A DNA stretch of 64,000 nt from Angelakisella sp. (GTDB lineage: Bacteria > Bacillota > Clostridia > Oscillospirales > Ruminococcaceae), in assembly GCA_020025195.1 (NCBI GenBank), contig JAHHSN010000004.1:30470-94469 (forward strand), in the 5' to 3' direction. The translations under genes were made by a program, and so were the position numbers. Below are positions 1-9,892 of the stretch, in pieces. The notes beneath the pieces were generated by a model. It ran no database searches. It was not told where the DNA came from and saw only the letters and a list, made by a program, of their open reading frames with translations. Within the stretch, counting starts at the first letter, position 1. The number at the start of each line of letters is the position of its first letter.

Positions 1-851
1 AGGTCTATTCCGAGCTGATGCGCTCCAAGGAGCGCCCGGGTAAGCATAAGGAGATCCGCGGCATCGAGCTTCTGGATAAGGTCATCAATATCGACCAGTC
101 GCCCATCGGGCGCACCCCTCGCTCCAACCCCGCCACCTATACCGGCGTCTTTACGGATATCCGGGAGCTTTTTGCCTCCACCAATGAGGCGAAGATGCGA
201 GGGTATAAGAGCGGCCGTTTCTCCTTCAATGTGAAGGGAGGCCGGTGCGAGGCCTGTCAGGGCGACGGCATTTTGCAGATTTCCATGCACTTCCTCCCCG
301 ACGTGTACGTTCCCTGCGAGGTATGCAAGGGAAAGCGCTACAACAGGGAGACGCTGGAGGTCCATTTTAAGGGAAAAAATATCTACGACGTTCTTGAAAT
401 GACGGTGGAGGAGGCGCTCCATTTCTTCACGAACCATGAGCGCATCCGCCGCAAGCTCCAGACCCTCTTTGATGTGGGACTCGGCTACCTCAAGCTGGGA
501 CAGCCCGCCACCACGCTTTCCGGCGGGGAGGCGCAGCGCGTCAAGCTGGCCTCCGAGCTTTCCAAAAGGAGCACCGGCAGGACGCTTTATATTCTGGATG
601 AGCCGACGACGGGCCTGCATATGGACGACGTCAAAAAGCTCATTGAGATTCTGCAGAAGTTTGCCGACGGGGGCAATACCGTCGTCGTCATCGAGCACAA
701 TCTCGATGTGATCAAAACGGCGGACTATATCATCGACCTCGGCCCCGAGGGCGGAGACGGCGGCGGTACGCTGGTGGTCTCGGGCACCCCGGAGGAGGTT
801 GCCGCCTGCCCCCGAAGCTATACCGGGCAGTATCTCAAGGAGTATTTATAA
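1..851 (+). CDS. uvrA: UvrABC excinuclease subunit A, C-terminal part (5' end outside window)
   Basis: The reading frame is open from base 3, so this is the last ~280 residues of UvrA, the ATP-dependent DNA-damage sensor of nucleotide excision repair, which works with UvrB in the cytoplasm. Seen in sequence: the conserved stretch [18 protein letters not shown], the C-terminal zinc module with CEAC and CEVC pairs about 20 residues apart, the ABC signature [12 protein letters not shown], Walker [13 protein letters not shown] and the switch histidine in VVVIEHN. These all belong to the second nucleotide-binding domain. The end at EYL followed by TAA is normal for the family. A strong terminator follows at 870-914, so uvrA is not co-transcribed with miaB. 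Identification is secure; only the N-terminal two thirds is missing because of the window edge. Confidence 0.97.
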   Translation, partial: VYSELMRSKERPGKHKEIRGIELLDKVINIDQSPIGRTPRSNPATYTGVFTDIRELFASTNEAKMRGYKSGRFSFNVKGGRCEACQGDGILQISMHFLPDVYVPCEVCKGKRYNRETLEVHFKGKNIYDVLEMTVEEALHFFTNHERIRRKLQTLFDVGLGYLKLGQPATTLSGGEAQRVKLASELSKRSTGRTLYILDEPTTGLHMDDVKKLIEILQKFADGGNTVVVIEHNLDVIKTADYIIDLGPEGGDGGGTLVVSGTPEEVAACPRSYTGQYLKEYL

Positions 852-869
852 AAGAACCAAAAGAAGAAA

Positions 870-914
870 AGGCGTGGGCTTTCGGGAAAATTCCCCAAAG
901 CTCTCGCTTTTTTC
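870..914 (+). terminator. Rho-independent terminator of uvrA
   Basis: Bases 872-887 pair with 892-907 (14 of 16 positions paired, two mismatches, 4-base loop) and are followed directly by six T (908-913). It lies 20 bp behind the uvrA stop. Confidence 0.85.
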
Positions 915-1039
915 CTATTTGAAGCAAAAGAAAATGGGGGAGAAAGCCTTTCCTTTTGGTTGCGGGAAGCCGCAAAAAGTGTTAAAATAATTTGTAAGTT
1001 TTTCAGGTAAACCATGTGACAGGAGGACAGGACCCACCC

Positions 1040-2455
1040 ATGCAGAAAAGTGCGACCCAGAGCTTTCTGGAGCTGACGGCACAGCAGGATTTTTTAGGCG
1101 AGATCCGAGCGTATCTCGCGGAGCATTTTGCGGCTCCGCCCCTCGCTTTTGTACATTCCTACGGCTGTCAGCAGAGCGTCTATGACGGCGAGCGCTATAA
1201 GGGGCTTCTTGCTCTGATGGGCTACGGCTTCACAGACGATCCCAAAAACGCCTCGCTTATTCTCTATAATACCTGTGCCGTGCGGGAAAACGCGGAGCAG
1301 CGGGTATTTGGCAATGTCGGCGCCCTCAAGGGACTCAAAAAGAAAAACCCGGAGCTTGTCATCGGGCTGGCCGGCTGTATGACCGAGCAGCCCCATGTGG
1401 CGGAAAAGCTCAAAATGAGCTACCCGTATGTCGATCTTGTGATGGGGGCCAATGCCTTTGGGCGGCTCCCGGAGCTTCTTTACCGGGTCCTCATCGGCAA
1501 AAAACGCAGCATCCGGCGGGATCCCTCCGATGACCTAACCCTCTATGAGGATGTGCCGGTCATCCATGAATGTGACTTCAAAGCCTTTGTCCCCATCACC
1601 TACGGCTGTGATAACTTCTGCTCCTACTGCATCGTGCCCTATGTGAGAGGACGGGAGAGAAGCCGTCGTCCGGAGGACGTCCTAGCGGAGGTTAGGGGAC
1701 TGGTGGAAAAAGGCTGCAAGGAGATTACCCTCCTCGGCCAGAATGTCAATTCCTACGGGAAGGGACTGGAGCCCCCCATCCATTTCGCGGAGCTTCTCCG
1801 GCGGGTCAATGACCTCCCGGGCGAATTTAAGATCCGCTTTATGACCTCTCACCCCAAAGACTGCACCCATGAGCTTATCGACGCCATTGCGGAGTGCAAT
1901 AAGGTGGCGAAGCATCTTCACCTTCCGGTACAGAGCGGCAGCGATCGCATTCTGAAGGCGATGAACCGTCACTATGAGATCGGGCAGTACCGGGAGTTGA
2001 TCGCCTATGCGAGAGAAAAGGTCCCGGGTATCACCCTCACCAGCGATATTATTGTCGGATTCCCCGGAGAAACGAGGGAAGACTTTGAGGAGACGCTGAG
2101 GCTCATTCAGGACGTCCGCTATCACGCCCTCTTTACCTTCATCTATTCGCTGAGGAGCGGCACCGCGGCGGAGCATCTCCCGGACCCCATTCCCGCCGAG
2201 GAAAAATCCCGGTGGTTCCGGGAGCTTCTGGATGCGCAGGGCGCTATCGGGGGCGAGCTTCTCAAAGACTATGTCGGAAAGACCATCATCGTGCTGGCGG
2301 AAAGCTATGCGCCGGAGACCGGGCTCCTTTCCTGCCGAAGCGACGGAAACCTCATTGTGGAAACAGAGGGCCGTGAGGACATGGTGGGACAATTCATAAA
2401 AGTCACCGTGACAGAAGCGATGAACTGGGCTCTCAGAGCCAAGACAGCAGAATAA
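1040..2455 (+). CDS. miaB: tRNA-2-methylthio-N6-dimethylallyladenosine synthase MiaB
   Basis: Radical-SAM methylthiotransferase that adds the 2-methylthio group to i6A37 of tRNAs reading UNN codons; it acts after MiaA, whose gene lies at 7628. The protein is 471 aa. Seen: the N-terminal MTTase domain with three cysteines for the auxiliary cluster (SYGCQQS, YNTCAVRE, GLAGCMTEQ), the radical SAM motif CDNFCSYCIVPYVRGRERSR, and a C-terminal TRAM-like domain. I place the start at ATG 1040, preceded by AGGAGG at 1021-1026 (13-base spacing, a little long); an in-frame GTG at 1016 has no ribosome site. The pair miaB plus ricA/ymcA-like gene 33 bp downstream matches the ymcB-ymcA arrangement of Bacillus subtilis. 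Confidence 0.95.
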   Translation: MQKSATQSFLELTAQQDFLGEIRAYLAEHFAAPPLAFVHSYGCQQSVYDGERYKGLLALMGYGFTDDPKNASLILYNTCAVRENAEQRVFGNVGALKGLKKKNPELVIGLAGCMTEQPHVAEKLKMSYPYVDLVMGANAFGRLPELLYRVLIGKKRSIRRDPSDDLTLYEDVPVIHECDFKAFVPITYGCDNFCSYCIVPYVRGRERSRRPEDVLAEVRGLVEKGCKEITLLGQNVNSYGKGLEPPIHFAELLRRVNDLPGEFKIRFMTSHPKDCTHELIDAIAECNKVAKHLHLPVQSGSDRILKAMNRHYEIGQYRELIAYAREKVPGITLTSDIIVGFPGETREDFEETLRLIQDVRYHALFTFIYSLRSGTAAEHLPDPIPAEEKSRWFRELLDAQGAIGGELLKDYVGKTIIVLAESYAPETGLLSCRSDGNLIVETEGREDMVGQFIKVTVTEAMNWALRAKTAE

Positions 2456-2488
2456 ATTCAGTAAACAACCAAAATGGAGGAGAAACCT

Positions 2489-2902
2489 ATGACCATCGAA
2501 ATGATTATTGAAAAAGCAAGAGAGCTTGGCTCTATGATTCAGGACAGTGACGACTTCGCGGCGTTCCTGGTGGCAAAGACCGCGGCGGACAAGAATGAAG
2601 AGCTGCAGGATCTTCTGGGACAGTTCAACCTCAAAAAGCTGGATCTCAACCGTGCCATCACCTCGAACGACGTGGACAAGGAGAAGGTGTCGGAGCTCAA
2701 TCGGGAGATCCGGGACCTCTATGAGCGCATCATCCAGAATCCCCATATGATCGCCTACACCACCACCAAGGAAGAACTCGACAAGACCGTTCACTTTGTG
2801 GAGCAGATCATTCTTGGCAGTGCCGCGGGAGAGGACCCCTATGGCATTGAGGAGCAGGACGCCTGCGCCGGAGACTGCTCCTCCTGCGGCGGCTGCCACT
2901 AA
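2489..2902 (+). CDS. YlbF/YmcA (RicA/RicF) family protein
   Basis: Small helical protein (137 aa) of the Com_YlbF family. In B. subtilis the members RicA (YmcA) and RicF (YlbF) form with RicT a complex that adjusts RNase Y-dependent mRNA processing and affects competence, biofilm and sporulation; that complex carries [4Fe-4S] clusters. Seen here: a long helical body (residues ~5-115) and a cysteine-rich tail CAGDCSSCGGCH at the very C terminus, which would suit cluster binding. The start at ATG 2489 is set by GGAGGAG at 2476-2482 (6-base spacing); an earlier in-frame ATG at 2474 overlaps that site. Its position right behind miaB favours the RicA/YmcA type. Which paralogue it is cannot be decided by eye. 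Confidence 0.85.
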   Translation: MTIEMIIEKARELGSMIQDSDDFAAFLVAKTAADKNEELQDLLGQFNLKKLDLNRAITSNDVDKEKVSELNREIRDLYERIIQNPHMIAYTTTKEELDKTVHFVEQIILGSAAGEDPYGIEEQDACAGDCSSCGGCH

Positions 2903-2951
2903 AAAGCCGCCCGTAAAGCTCCGATTTTGACAGAAGGCAGGTGTTAGGACC

Positions 2952-5573
2952 GTGTCGCTGCTACCCACCGACCGCAGTGCGCTTTCCCCCATGATGCAGT
3001 ATTATCTGGATCTTAAGCTGCAGCATCAGGATCAGATTCTGATGTTCCGGCTGGGGGATTTCTATGAGATGTTTTTTGACGATGCCGTATTGGTATCGCG
3101 GGAGCTGGAGCTCACCCTTACCGGGCGGGACTGCGGCCTGCCGGAGCGCGCCCCGATGTGCGGGGTGCCGTATCACAGCGTGGATAATTATATTGCCCGC
3201 CTTGTCAAAAAAGGTTACAAGGTCGCCGTTTGTGAGCAGCTGGAAAACCCGGCGCTCGCCAAAGGCTTGGTGAAGCGGGACATTGTCCGCGTCATCACCC
3301 CCGGTACCCTCATGGAAGAAAATATGCTGGAGGAGGGCGCCAACAACTACCTCTGCAGCATCTACTATGAGGAGGGGAGATACGGGCTGGCCTTTGCTGA
3401 CATCTCGACCGGAACGATGCTGGTGACCGAGGTCGCAAGCGACCATGAGGTAATGAACGAGCTGGGGAAATTCTCCCCCAACGAAATCATCTTCCATTCC
3501 GGCTTTTCGGAGCGGCGGGAGGTCGTTTCCTTCATCAAGGACAGGCTCTGCTGCGCCGCCCAGCACACCGAGGACGAAAGCTATGGCAAAGAGACCGCTT
3601 TCCGTACCGTTGGGGAGCAGTTCGGCGAGGAGCACCTTTCCGAAATGGGACTTGATGCTCTGCCGCTTGCGGTTTCGGCGCTCGGCGGACTGATCTCCTA
3701 TCTTCGGGAGACCCAGAAAAGCGGCCTGGAGCGGCTTCTTTCGGTCTCCTGCTATCAGCCGGAGCAGTATATGCATCTGGATCTCTCTGCCCGCCGGAAC
3801 CTTGAGCTTACCGAGACGATGCGCTCCCGGGAAAAGAGAGGCTCCCTCCTCTGGGTCCTTGATAAAACCAAGACCTCAATGGGGAGAAGACTGCTTCGCA
3901 CCAGCATCGAGCAGCCGCTCATCAATGCCGCCGCCATCAACCGCCGTCTCACCGCCGTTACGGAGCTGACCCGCAACAGTATTCTGGTGAGCCGCCTGGC
4001 GGAGGAGCTGGACGGGGTCTATGATCTGGAACGGCTCATGACCCGTGTGGTCTACGGAAATCCGCTCCCCAAGGATCTCATTGCTTTGGGACTGACCACC
4101 CGCCGCCTGCCCGCCATCCGGGAGCTTCTTTCGGAGTCGGAGGCGTCCCTTCTGCAGGAAATCTATTCCGGCATCGATCTGTTGGAGGACGTCGGGGATC
4201 TCATCGCGGCGTCCATCGACGAGGAGAGCCGGCTTCCCCTTAAGGAGGGCGGCGTCATCCGGGACGGCTTTAACGAGGAGCTGGACCGCGCGAGAAATTA
4301 CAGTGAAAACACCCGGGGAATCATCCTCGCGATGGAGGAGGATGAAAAGGCCAAGACCGGCATCCGCACCCTCAAGATCGGCTACAACCGGGTCATGGGG
4401 TACTACATCGAGGTTTCCAAGTCTTTTTCCGAGATGGTTCCCGAAACCTATATCAGAAAGCAGACGCTTACCAACTGCGAGCGTTATATTACCCCGGAAA
4501 TCAAGGAGCTGGAGGAAAAGATGCTCCATGCCGAGGCGGATATGATCGAGCTTGCGGCAAGGCTTTATGAGGAGGTCCGCCAGACCATTGCGGCGGAGCT
4601 TCCCCGCATCCAGAAGACGGCGGAATCCCTTGCGCTTCTGGACCTCCTCTGCAGCTTTGCCACCGCGGCGCTCAACAATAACTACTGCTGTCCCACCGTC
4701 GATCTCTCCGACGTCATTGAGATCAGCGACGGGCGGCACCCCGTGGTGGAGCAGATGCTGGAGGGTGCGCCCTTTGTGCCGAACGATACCCGGCTTGATA
4801 ACAGGGAACAGCAGATTGCTGTCATCACCGGCCCCAATATGGCGGGTAAATCCACCTATATGCGGCAGGTCGCCCTCATTGTGCTGATGGCGCAGATGGG
4901 TTCCTTTGTTCCGGCTTCCTCCGCTCACATCGGTATCGTGGACGGCATCTATACCAGAGTAGGCGCCTCGGATGACCTTTCAACGGGTCAGTCCACCTTT
5001 ATGGTGGAGATGAGTGAGGTGGCTTCCATCCTGAAGACCGCCACCGATAAGAGCCTTCTTATTCTGGACGAGATCGGCCGCGGGACCTCCACCTTTGACG
5101 GTATGAGCATTGCCCGCGCCGTTATCGAATACATCGCCGACCGAAAACGTCTCGGCGCCAAGACCCTGTTTGCGACGCATTATCATGAGCTGACCGCCAT
5201 GGAGGAACTGATCCCCTCGGTCAGGAACTACAATATCGCCGTCAAAAAGAGGGGAGAGGACGTCGTGTTTCTGCGCCGCATCATTCCCGGCGGCGTGGAT
5301 GAAAGCTACGGCATCGAGGTCGCCAAGCTGGCGGGGATCCCCCGCTGGGTCATCGACCGTGCCTTTGAGGTCCTTTCCGCTTTGGAAAACGGAGACCCTG
5401 TTGAGGAAGCGAAGGTAAGGACCCGCGCCCGTCCCCGGGAGGAAAGCGAACAGCTTTTCTTCCAGGATGAAAAAGCGGAGACCATCAAGAAGAGGCTGCG
5501 GCAGGCAGACCCCAACACTCTGACGCCTTTGGAGGCGCTCAACCTTATTTATGAACTCAAGAAGCTTGTTTGA
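2952..5573 (+). CDS. mutS: DNA mismatch repair protein MutS
   Basis: Mismatch sensor of DNA repair, 873 aa, the usual length for MutS1. Seen: the N-terminal mismatch-binding motif with LGDFYEMFFDDA (the Phe-x-Glu that contacts the mispair), the lever/clamp region, Walker A TGPNMAGKSTYMRQ, the DDLSTGQSTFMVEM segment, Walker B LLILDEIGRGTSTFDG and the following FATHYHELT. The start is GTG at 2952; there is no nearby in-frame ATG before the MMQYYL segment, so the GTG start is likely though its ribosome site is mediocre. mutL follows in the same direction only 26 bp later, the standard partner arrangement in Firmicutes. Confidence 0.97.
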   Translation: MSLLPTDRSALSPMMQYYLDLKLQHQDQILMFRLGDFYEMFFDDAVLVSRELELTLTGRDCGLPERAPMCGVPYHSVDNYIARLVKKGYKVAVCEQLENPALAKGLVKRDIVRVITPGTLMEENMLEEGANNYLCSIYYEEGRYGLAFADISTGTMLVTEVASDHEVMNELGKFSPNEIIFHSGFSERREVVSFIKDRLCCAAQHTEDESYGKETAFRTVGEQFGEEHLSEMGLDALPLAVSALGGLISYLRETQKSGLERLLSVSCYQPEQYMHLDLSARRNLELTETMRSREKRGSLLWVLDKTKTSMGRRLLRTSIEQPLINAAAINRRLTAVTELTRNSILVSRLAEELDGVYDLERLMTRVVYGNPLPKDLIALGLTTRRLPAIRELLSESEASLLQEIYSGIDLLEDVGDLIAASIDEESRLPLKEGGVIRDGFNEELDRARNYSENTRGIILAMEEDEKAKTGIRTLKIGYNRVMGYYIEVSKSFSEMVPETYIRKQTLTNCERYITPEIKELEEKMLHAEADMIELAARLYEEVRQTIAAELPRIQKTAESLALLDLLCSFATAALNNNYCCPTVDLSDVIEISDGRHPVVEQMLEGAPFVPNDTRLDNREQQIAVITGPNMAGKSTYMRQVALIVLMAQMGSFVPASSAHIGIVDGIYTRVGASDDLSTGQSTFMVEMSEVASILKTATDKSLLILDEIGRGTSTFDGMSIARAVIEYIADRKRLGAKTLFATHYHELTAMEELIPSVRNYNIAVKKRGEDVVFLRRIIPGGVDESYGIEVAKLAGIPRWVIDRAFEVLSALENGDPVEEAKVRTRARPREESEQLFFQDEKAETIKKRLRQADPNTLTPLEALNLIYELKKLV

Positions 5574-5599
5574 CTTTAACTGAAAGGGAGGCGGAACGA

Positions 5600-7603
5600 T
5601 TGCCGAAGATCAATCTTTTGGACAGAGAGACCGCGGAGCTTATAGCGGCCGGCGAGGTGGTCGACCGGCCTTCCTCCGTGGTGAAGGAACTGGTGGAAAA
5701 CGCCATCGACGCGGGAGCCTCCGCCATCACCGTGGAAATCGGGAACGGCGGCGTTCGTCTCATCCGCGTGACCGATAACGGCTGCGGCATGGAGGAGGAG
5801 GACGTCCCCAAGGCGTTTTTGCGTCATGCCACCAGTAAAGTGCGGGAGGCGTCCGACCTCGACCGCATCGGGACGCTGGGTTTTCGGGGGGAGGCGCTGC
5901 CTTCCATCGCGGCGGTCTCCAAGGTGGAGGTGCTGACCCGCACAAAGGAAAATACCATTGGAACGCTTTATGAGCTTTCCGGGGAAACCGCAGGGCTTCT
6001 TTCCGAGGCCGGCTGTCCCGTCGGTACCACTGTGACGGTCCGGGATCTTTTTTATAATGTCCCGGCCCGAATGAAATTCCTCAAAAAGGATTCCACCGAG
6101 GCGGCGGCCGTAGCGACCCTTCTGGACCGGCTCGCTCTTTCCCACCCGGAGATCTCCTTTAAGCTCATCCGGGACCGGGAGACCCGCCTTTCCACTCCGG
6201 GAAAGGGCGATCTTTTGGCGACTGTCTATGCCGTTTACGGCAATGACTTCGGGAAGGGACTTATCCCTGTGGAGTGCACCGTGGGGCATTATACTGTGAA
6301 GGGCTTCCTTTCCCGCCCGGAATGCTGCCGCGCCACCCGGAGCATGGAGCATTTCTTCATCAATCACCGCTACGTGAAAAGCATGACCATGCTGGCGGCG
6401 GTGGAAGAATCCTATCGCAATCACCTCATGGTCGGGAAATTCCCCGGCTGTGTTCTTAATCTTACGCTGGACCCCGCCGAGGTGGACGTCAATGTTCACC
6501 CCGCCAAGCTGGAGGTCAAGCTTTCCGATGAACGGGGCGTCTTTGACGCCGTCTATACCGCCTGCCGCGGCGCCTTGGAGCGCATGAATCAGGCGGTGGC
6601 GGTGCGGGACGTCGCGCCGAAGCGGCACTCTCCGTTTGAAATTTCCAAGAAGCCGGAGGCGGTGCAGACCCGCATGTCCGCGGAGGAATACCGGAAGCTT
6701 GCAAGCCGCCCCGAAGCCCTCAAAAACTGCTATATGGAGCGGGTGGAGCCGCCGAAAAAGCTCTCCGTCCCGCCGAAGGAGCCGGGTGCTTACCGTCTGC
6801 AGAGCGGGGCGGAGGAGCGCTATGTCCAAGGTCTCCCGCCCAAGGGGACAGGCTATGGCGCCTCGGAAAAAAACGCGGAAAACGAAAAGCGGGAGGAAGC
6901 GCCTGCCCCCGCGCCTGTTCTGGAACGGGAGGAGCGGAGCGCTCCGGTCATCCATCCGGTCAAGGTCCCCGAACGGGAAGCGCTGATTCCGCCCCAAGAG
7001 GAACCGGCGCTCATAAAGGAGGAAATCCCGCAGGCGCGGCTCATCGGGGAGCTGTTCCGCACCTTCCTTCTCGCGGAGGAGGGCGACCGCTTTCTGCTCA
7101 TTGATAAGCACGCGGCGCATGAACGGATTAACTTTAATAAGCTCTTAAAACAGCACCGGGAGGGCATGGTGGAACGCCAGCTTTTGCTTTCTCCCATTAT
7201 CCTCACGGTTTCCAAGGAGCTTTATGACACCGCGCTTTCCCACGGGGAGATTTTGTCCTCGGCGGGCTTCTCGGTGGAAAGCTTTGGGGAGGGCTGTCTC
7301 AGCATCCGGGAAATTCCCGCCATCCTTCAGAATGAATCCACCGAGGATTTGGTGCTGACCCTTCTGGAAAAACTCCGCACCGGAAATCTCGGTTCCGCGG
7401 AGGATCTCTTTGACGACCTCTATCATTCCGTTGCCTGCAAGGCCTCCATCAAGGGGAACATCGCTTCCTCCCGGGAGGAGCAGGAGGAGCTTCTGCGGCA
7501 GCTGATGGCGGACTCCACCGTCCGCAACTGCCCCCACGGGCGTCCGGTCATGCTGGAGCTGACCCGTTATGAGGTGGAAAAAATGTTCGGACGGATTGTC
7601 TGA
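5600..7603 (+). CDS. mutL: DNA mismatch repair protein MutL (endonuclease type)
   Basis: MutS partner, 667 aa. The GHKL ATPase domain (residues ~1-330) shows ELVENAIDAGA, DNGCGM and TLGFRGEAL. A variable linker rich in Pro/Glu (~340-480) leads to the C-terminal dimerisation/endonuclease domain with DKHAAHERI, ACKASIKGN and NCPHGRPVMLEL, the metal-site motifs of nicking MutL proteins found in bacteria without MutH. The start is TTG at 5600: GGGAGG at 5586-5591 lies 8 bases before it and the protein then begins MPKINLLDRETAELIAAGE as in the family; an upstream TTG at 5570 overlaps the mutS stop and has no ribosome site. Co-transcribed with mutS and miaA. Confidence 0.96.
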   Translation: MPKINLLDRETAELIAAGEVVDRPSSVVKELVENAIDAGASAITVEIGNGGVRLIRVTDNGCGMEEEDVPKAFLRHATSKVREASDLDRIGTLGFRGEALPSIAAVSKVEVLTRTKENTIGTLYELSGETAGLLSEAGCPVGTTVTVRDLFYNVPARMKFLKKDSTEAAAVATLLDRLALSHPEISFKLIRDRETRLSTPGKGDLLATVYAVYGNDFGKGLIPVECTVGHYTVKGFLSRPECCRATRSMEHFFINHRYVKSMTMLAAVEESYRNHLMVGKFPGCVLNLTLDPAEVDVNVHPAKLEVKLSDERGVFDAVYTACRGALERMNQAVAVRDVAPKRHSPFEISKKPEAVQTRMSAEEYRKLASRPEALKNCYMERVEPPKKLSVPPKEPGAYRLQSGAEERYVQGLPPKGTGYGASEKNAENEKREEAPAPAPVLEREERSAPVIHPVKVPEREALIPPQEEPALIKEEIPQARLIGELFRTFLLAEEGDRFLLIDKHAAHERINFNKLLKQHREGMVERQLLLSPIILTVSKELYDTALSHGEILSSAGFSVESFGEGCLSIREIPAILQNESTEDLVLTLLEKLRTGNLGSAEDLFDDLYHSVACKASIKGNIASSREEQEELLRQLMADSTVRNCPHGRPVMLELTRYEVEKMFGRIV

Positions 7604-7627
7604 GTCTTTTTAGAAAGGAGTGTCCCT

Positions 7628-8593
7628 GTGCCGAAATTCGGAGAACGCCCCCTTTTGGCGGTGATCGGCCCCACGGCGTCGGGAAAGACCTCTCTCGGAG
7701 TCCTGCTTGCCAAGGAGCTGAACGGAGAGGTGGTTTCCGCCGATTCCATGCAGATCTACCGCGGCATGGAGGTGGGGACCGCCAGGCCGACCGAGGAGGA
7801 GATGCAGGGCATCCCGCATCATCTCATGGGCTTTCTTACGCCGGGGGAACGCTTTTCTGTCGCGGAGTATGCTGTTCTCGCAAGAAAAACCATCGACGAG
7901 ATCCATGCCCGGGGAAAGCTCCCTATTTTGGTGGGAGGGACCGGGCTTTATGTAAAAGCGATTGTAGATCATATTCAATATGACGGCGAGGCGCTCACCG
8001 ATCCCGCGCTTCGGGAAAGCCTCAGAGCCCTTGCCGAAGAAAAGGGAAATGAGGCGGTTTGGGAGGAGCTGAAGTGTCTGGACCCCGAGACTGCCGGGAG
8101 CCTGCACCCCAATAATCTGGGACGGGTCATCCGTGCTTTGGAGGTCATAAAGACGACCGGAAAGAGCATTCGGGAGCAGGTGGCCGCCAGCAGGACGGAG
8201 CCCTGCCCCTATCGGGTGCTTCAGCTGGGACTTAACTTTAAGGAACGGGAGACGCTCTACCGCCGCATCGACCGCCGGGTGGACGTCATGCTGGAGGAGG
8301 GATTGCTTCCTGAGGCACGCCGGCTTTATGAGATGGGGCTTTCCGGCACTGCCGGGCAGGCCATCGGCTATAAGGAATTTGCTCCTTATTTTCGAGGAGA
8401 ATCTTCTCTCGAGGAGGCAATAGACTGCCTTAAGCGGGAGACCCGCCGCTACGCAAAGCGTCAGCTCACTTGGTTTGGACGGGATGAACGGATCCATTGG
8501 ATCGTTTCGGACGCGCTCTTACCGGGCGAAACGGTCCGAAAGACCGCGCTTTCTATCATCAGAAAGGAATGGGGGAACAGCGATGAAGAATAA
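7628..8593 (+). CDS. miaA: tRNA dimethylallyltransferase MiaA
   Basis: Adds the dimethylallyl group to A37 of tRNAs reading UNN codons, the substrate for MiaB. 321 aa, normal length. Seen: P-loop GPTASGKTSLGVLLA near the N terminus, DSMQIYRGM, GTARPT and IPHHLMGF, then the VGGTGLYVKAI segment and the C-terminal GYKEF and RYAKRQLTWF motifs. The start is GTG 7628 with AAAGGAG at 7614-7620 (7-base spacing). It continues the mutS-mutL transcription unit and its last 11 bases overlap the start of the next gene, implying translational coupling. Confidence 0.96.
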   Translation: MPKFGERPLLAVIGPTASGKTSLGVLLAKELNGEVVSADSMQIYRGMEVGTARPTEEEMQGIPHHLMGFLTPGERFSVAEYAVLARKTIDEIHARGKLPILVGGTGLYVKAIVDHIQYDGEALTDPALRESLRALAEEKGNEAVWEELKCLDPETAGSLHPNNLGRVIRALEVIKTTGKSIREQVAASRTEPCPYRVLQLGLNFKERETLYRRIDRRVDVMLEEGLLPEARRLYEMGLSGTAGQAIGYKEFAPYFRGESSLEEAIDCLKRETRRYAKRQLTWFGRDERIHWIVSDALLPGETVRKTALSIIRKEWGNSDEE

Positions 8594-9794
8594 CGGACTT
8601 GTGAAGGTCGTTGCGGGCGTTTTGGTATTTTTCTTTGTGGCATTTGCCGGTTATCACGCGTTTCGCCATTACTTCAGCGACTACACTACCGTAAGCCCTT
8701 TAAGACAGACGGTGAGTCGCTCTGTTCTCACCGAGGGTATTATGATCCGGGAGGAAAAGGCGCTTGCCGTCCCGGCGGCGGGCACCGTTCGCTATACCGC
8801 CGAGGAGGGGAAAAAGGTAAAGGTCGGTTCGGTCATCGGCTATTCCCATGCAAGCCCTCTGGAGGCTTCCACCGCCGCGGAGGCGGAAAAGAAGCGCCAT
8901 GAGCTGGAGATGCTGAAACGGCTGGAGGACCAGTACCAGCAGATCCCCTTCAAGAAGGCGGAGCAAATTTCCGGGGAGATCGACATTGGGCTTGTGGATC
9001 TCAGCCGGGAGATCCTTTCCGGCAATTTTTCCGCTCTGGAGGCGGAAAAGCTTGCCCTGCAGGAGGGACTCAATACCCGCGCCCTCCTTATGAAGGAAGG
9101 GAACGCGCTCACGGAGCGGGTAGAGGAGCTTTCCGGTGCGTCGGAGGCGGGGGGAGGGACCCCCATCCGCAGCGATGGGGTGGGCTATTTCTCCCACTTC
9201 GTTGACCATATGGAGAACACGCTGACCCCCGACCTCATCGGGAACCTTTCTTCGGAGGAATTTCGCACCCTCATGGAAAAGGAAGTCGTCTTTGAGGAAA
9301 ACGCTTTCGGCAAGGTGATTACGGACGACACCTGGTATTTTGTCGCCGAGATCCCGGCAGAGCAGGCGGAAGGCTTCTTTGAGGGAGGGGCGGTGACCCT
9401 TTCCTTTTCCGGGAGCGGCAACAGTGCCGTTCCGGCAAGAGTCCATCTGCTGGAGCCTTCTCCGAATGGAAAGACTGTCCTCATGACGGTCATCGGAGAC
9501 GTCATCACGCCCGATGTGGTCTCTCACCGAATCGCTTCGGTCAAGATTTCCTCCAAATCTTACACGGGACTTCGCTTTGATGCGTCGCTCCTGCACGTCA
9601 TTGACCGGCAGAAGGGCGTCTATGTGGATGGCGGTTACTTCGTCAAATTCAAAAAAGTGGACATAATCTATACCGGAAACGACTATTATCTCAGCCGTCT
9701 CAATTATTCCAGCGAGGATTCGCTCAACCTCTTTGATAAGCTGATCATCTCGGATAAGGAGCTTTATGACGGGATGCCGTTGGAAGATTTATAA
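8583..9794 (+). CDS. HlyD-like membrane-anchored protein upstream of sepF
   Basis: A 403-aa protein with one N-terminal membrane segment (residues ~7-29, GVLVFFFVAFAGYHAF) followed by a barrel-sandwich/biotinyl-lipoyl-like stretch (ALAVPAAGTVRY, EEGKKVKVGSVIGY), a coiled-coil-prone middle section rich in Glu/Lys and a beta-rich C-terminal half. This is the layout of HlyD/RND adaptor-type proteins. Such a gene is found next to sepF in other Clostridia; no transporter partner lies here and its role is unknown, with a cell-envelope or division link being an inference from position only. The ATG at 8583 overlaps the miaA end and has a GGGGG ribosome site just upstream. Confidence 0.75.
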   Translation: MKNNGLVKVVAGVLVFFFVAFAGYHAFRHYFSDYTTVSPLRQTVSRSVLTEGIMIREEKALAVPAAGTVRYTAEEGKKVKVGSVIGYSHASPLEASTAAEAEKKRHELEMLKRLEDQYQQIPFKKAEQISGEIDIGLVDLSREILSGNFSALEAEKLALQEGLNTRALLMKEGNALTERVEELSGASEAGGGTPIRSDGVGYFSHFVDHMENTLTPDLIGNLSSEEFRTLMEKEVVFEENAFGKVITDDTWYFVAEIPAEQAEGFFEGGAVTLSFSGSGNSAVPARVHLLEPSPNGKTVLMTVIGDVITPDVVSHRIASVKISSKSYTGLRFDASLLHVIDRQKGVYVDGGYFVKFKKVDIIYTGNDYYLSRLNYSSEDSLNLFDKLIISDKELYDGMPLEDL

Positions 9795-9820
9795 GAATCG
9801 GCAAGGAACAAGGATTTTGA

Positions 9821-9849
9821 TTGACAGGACCCCCTTAAAATGGGATAAT
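9821..9849 (+). promoter_or_regulatory. SigA promoter for sepF-divIVA
   Basis: TTGACA at 9821-9826, a 17-bp spacer and GATAAT at 9844-9849, directly upstream of sepF. Confidence 0.85.
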
Positions 9850-9892
9850 AAGCTATAAGAATGTATTAGTATATTAAGGGCAGGTGGCAAAT

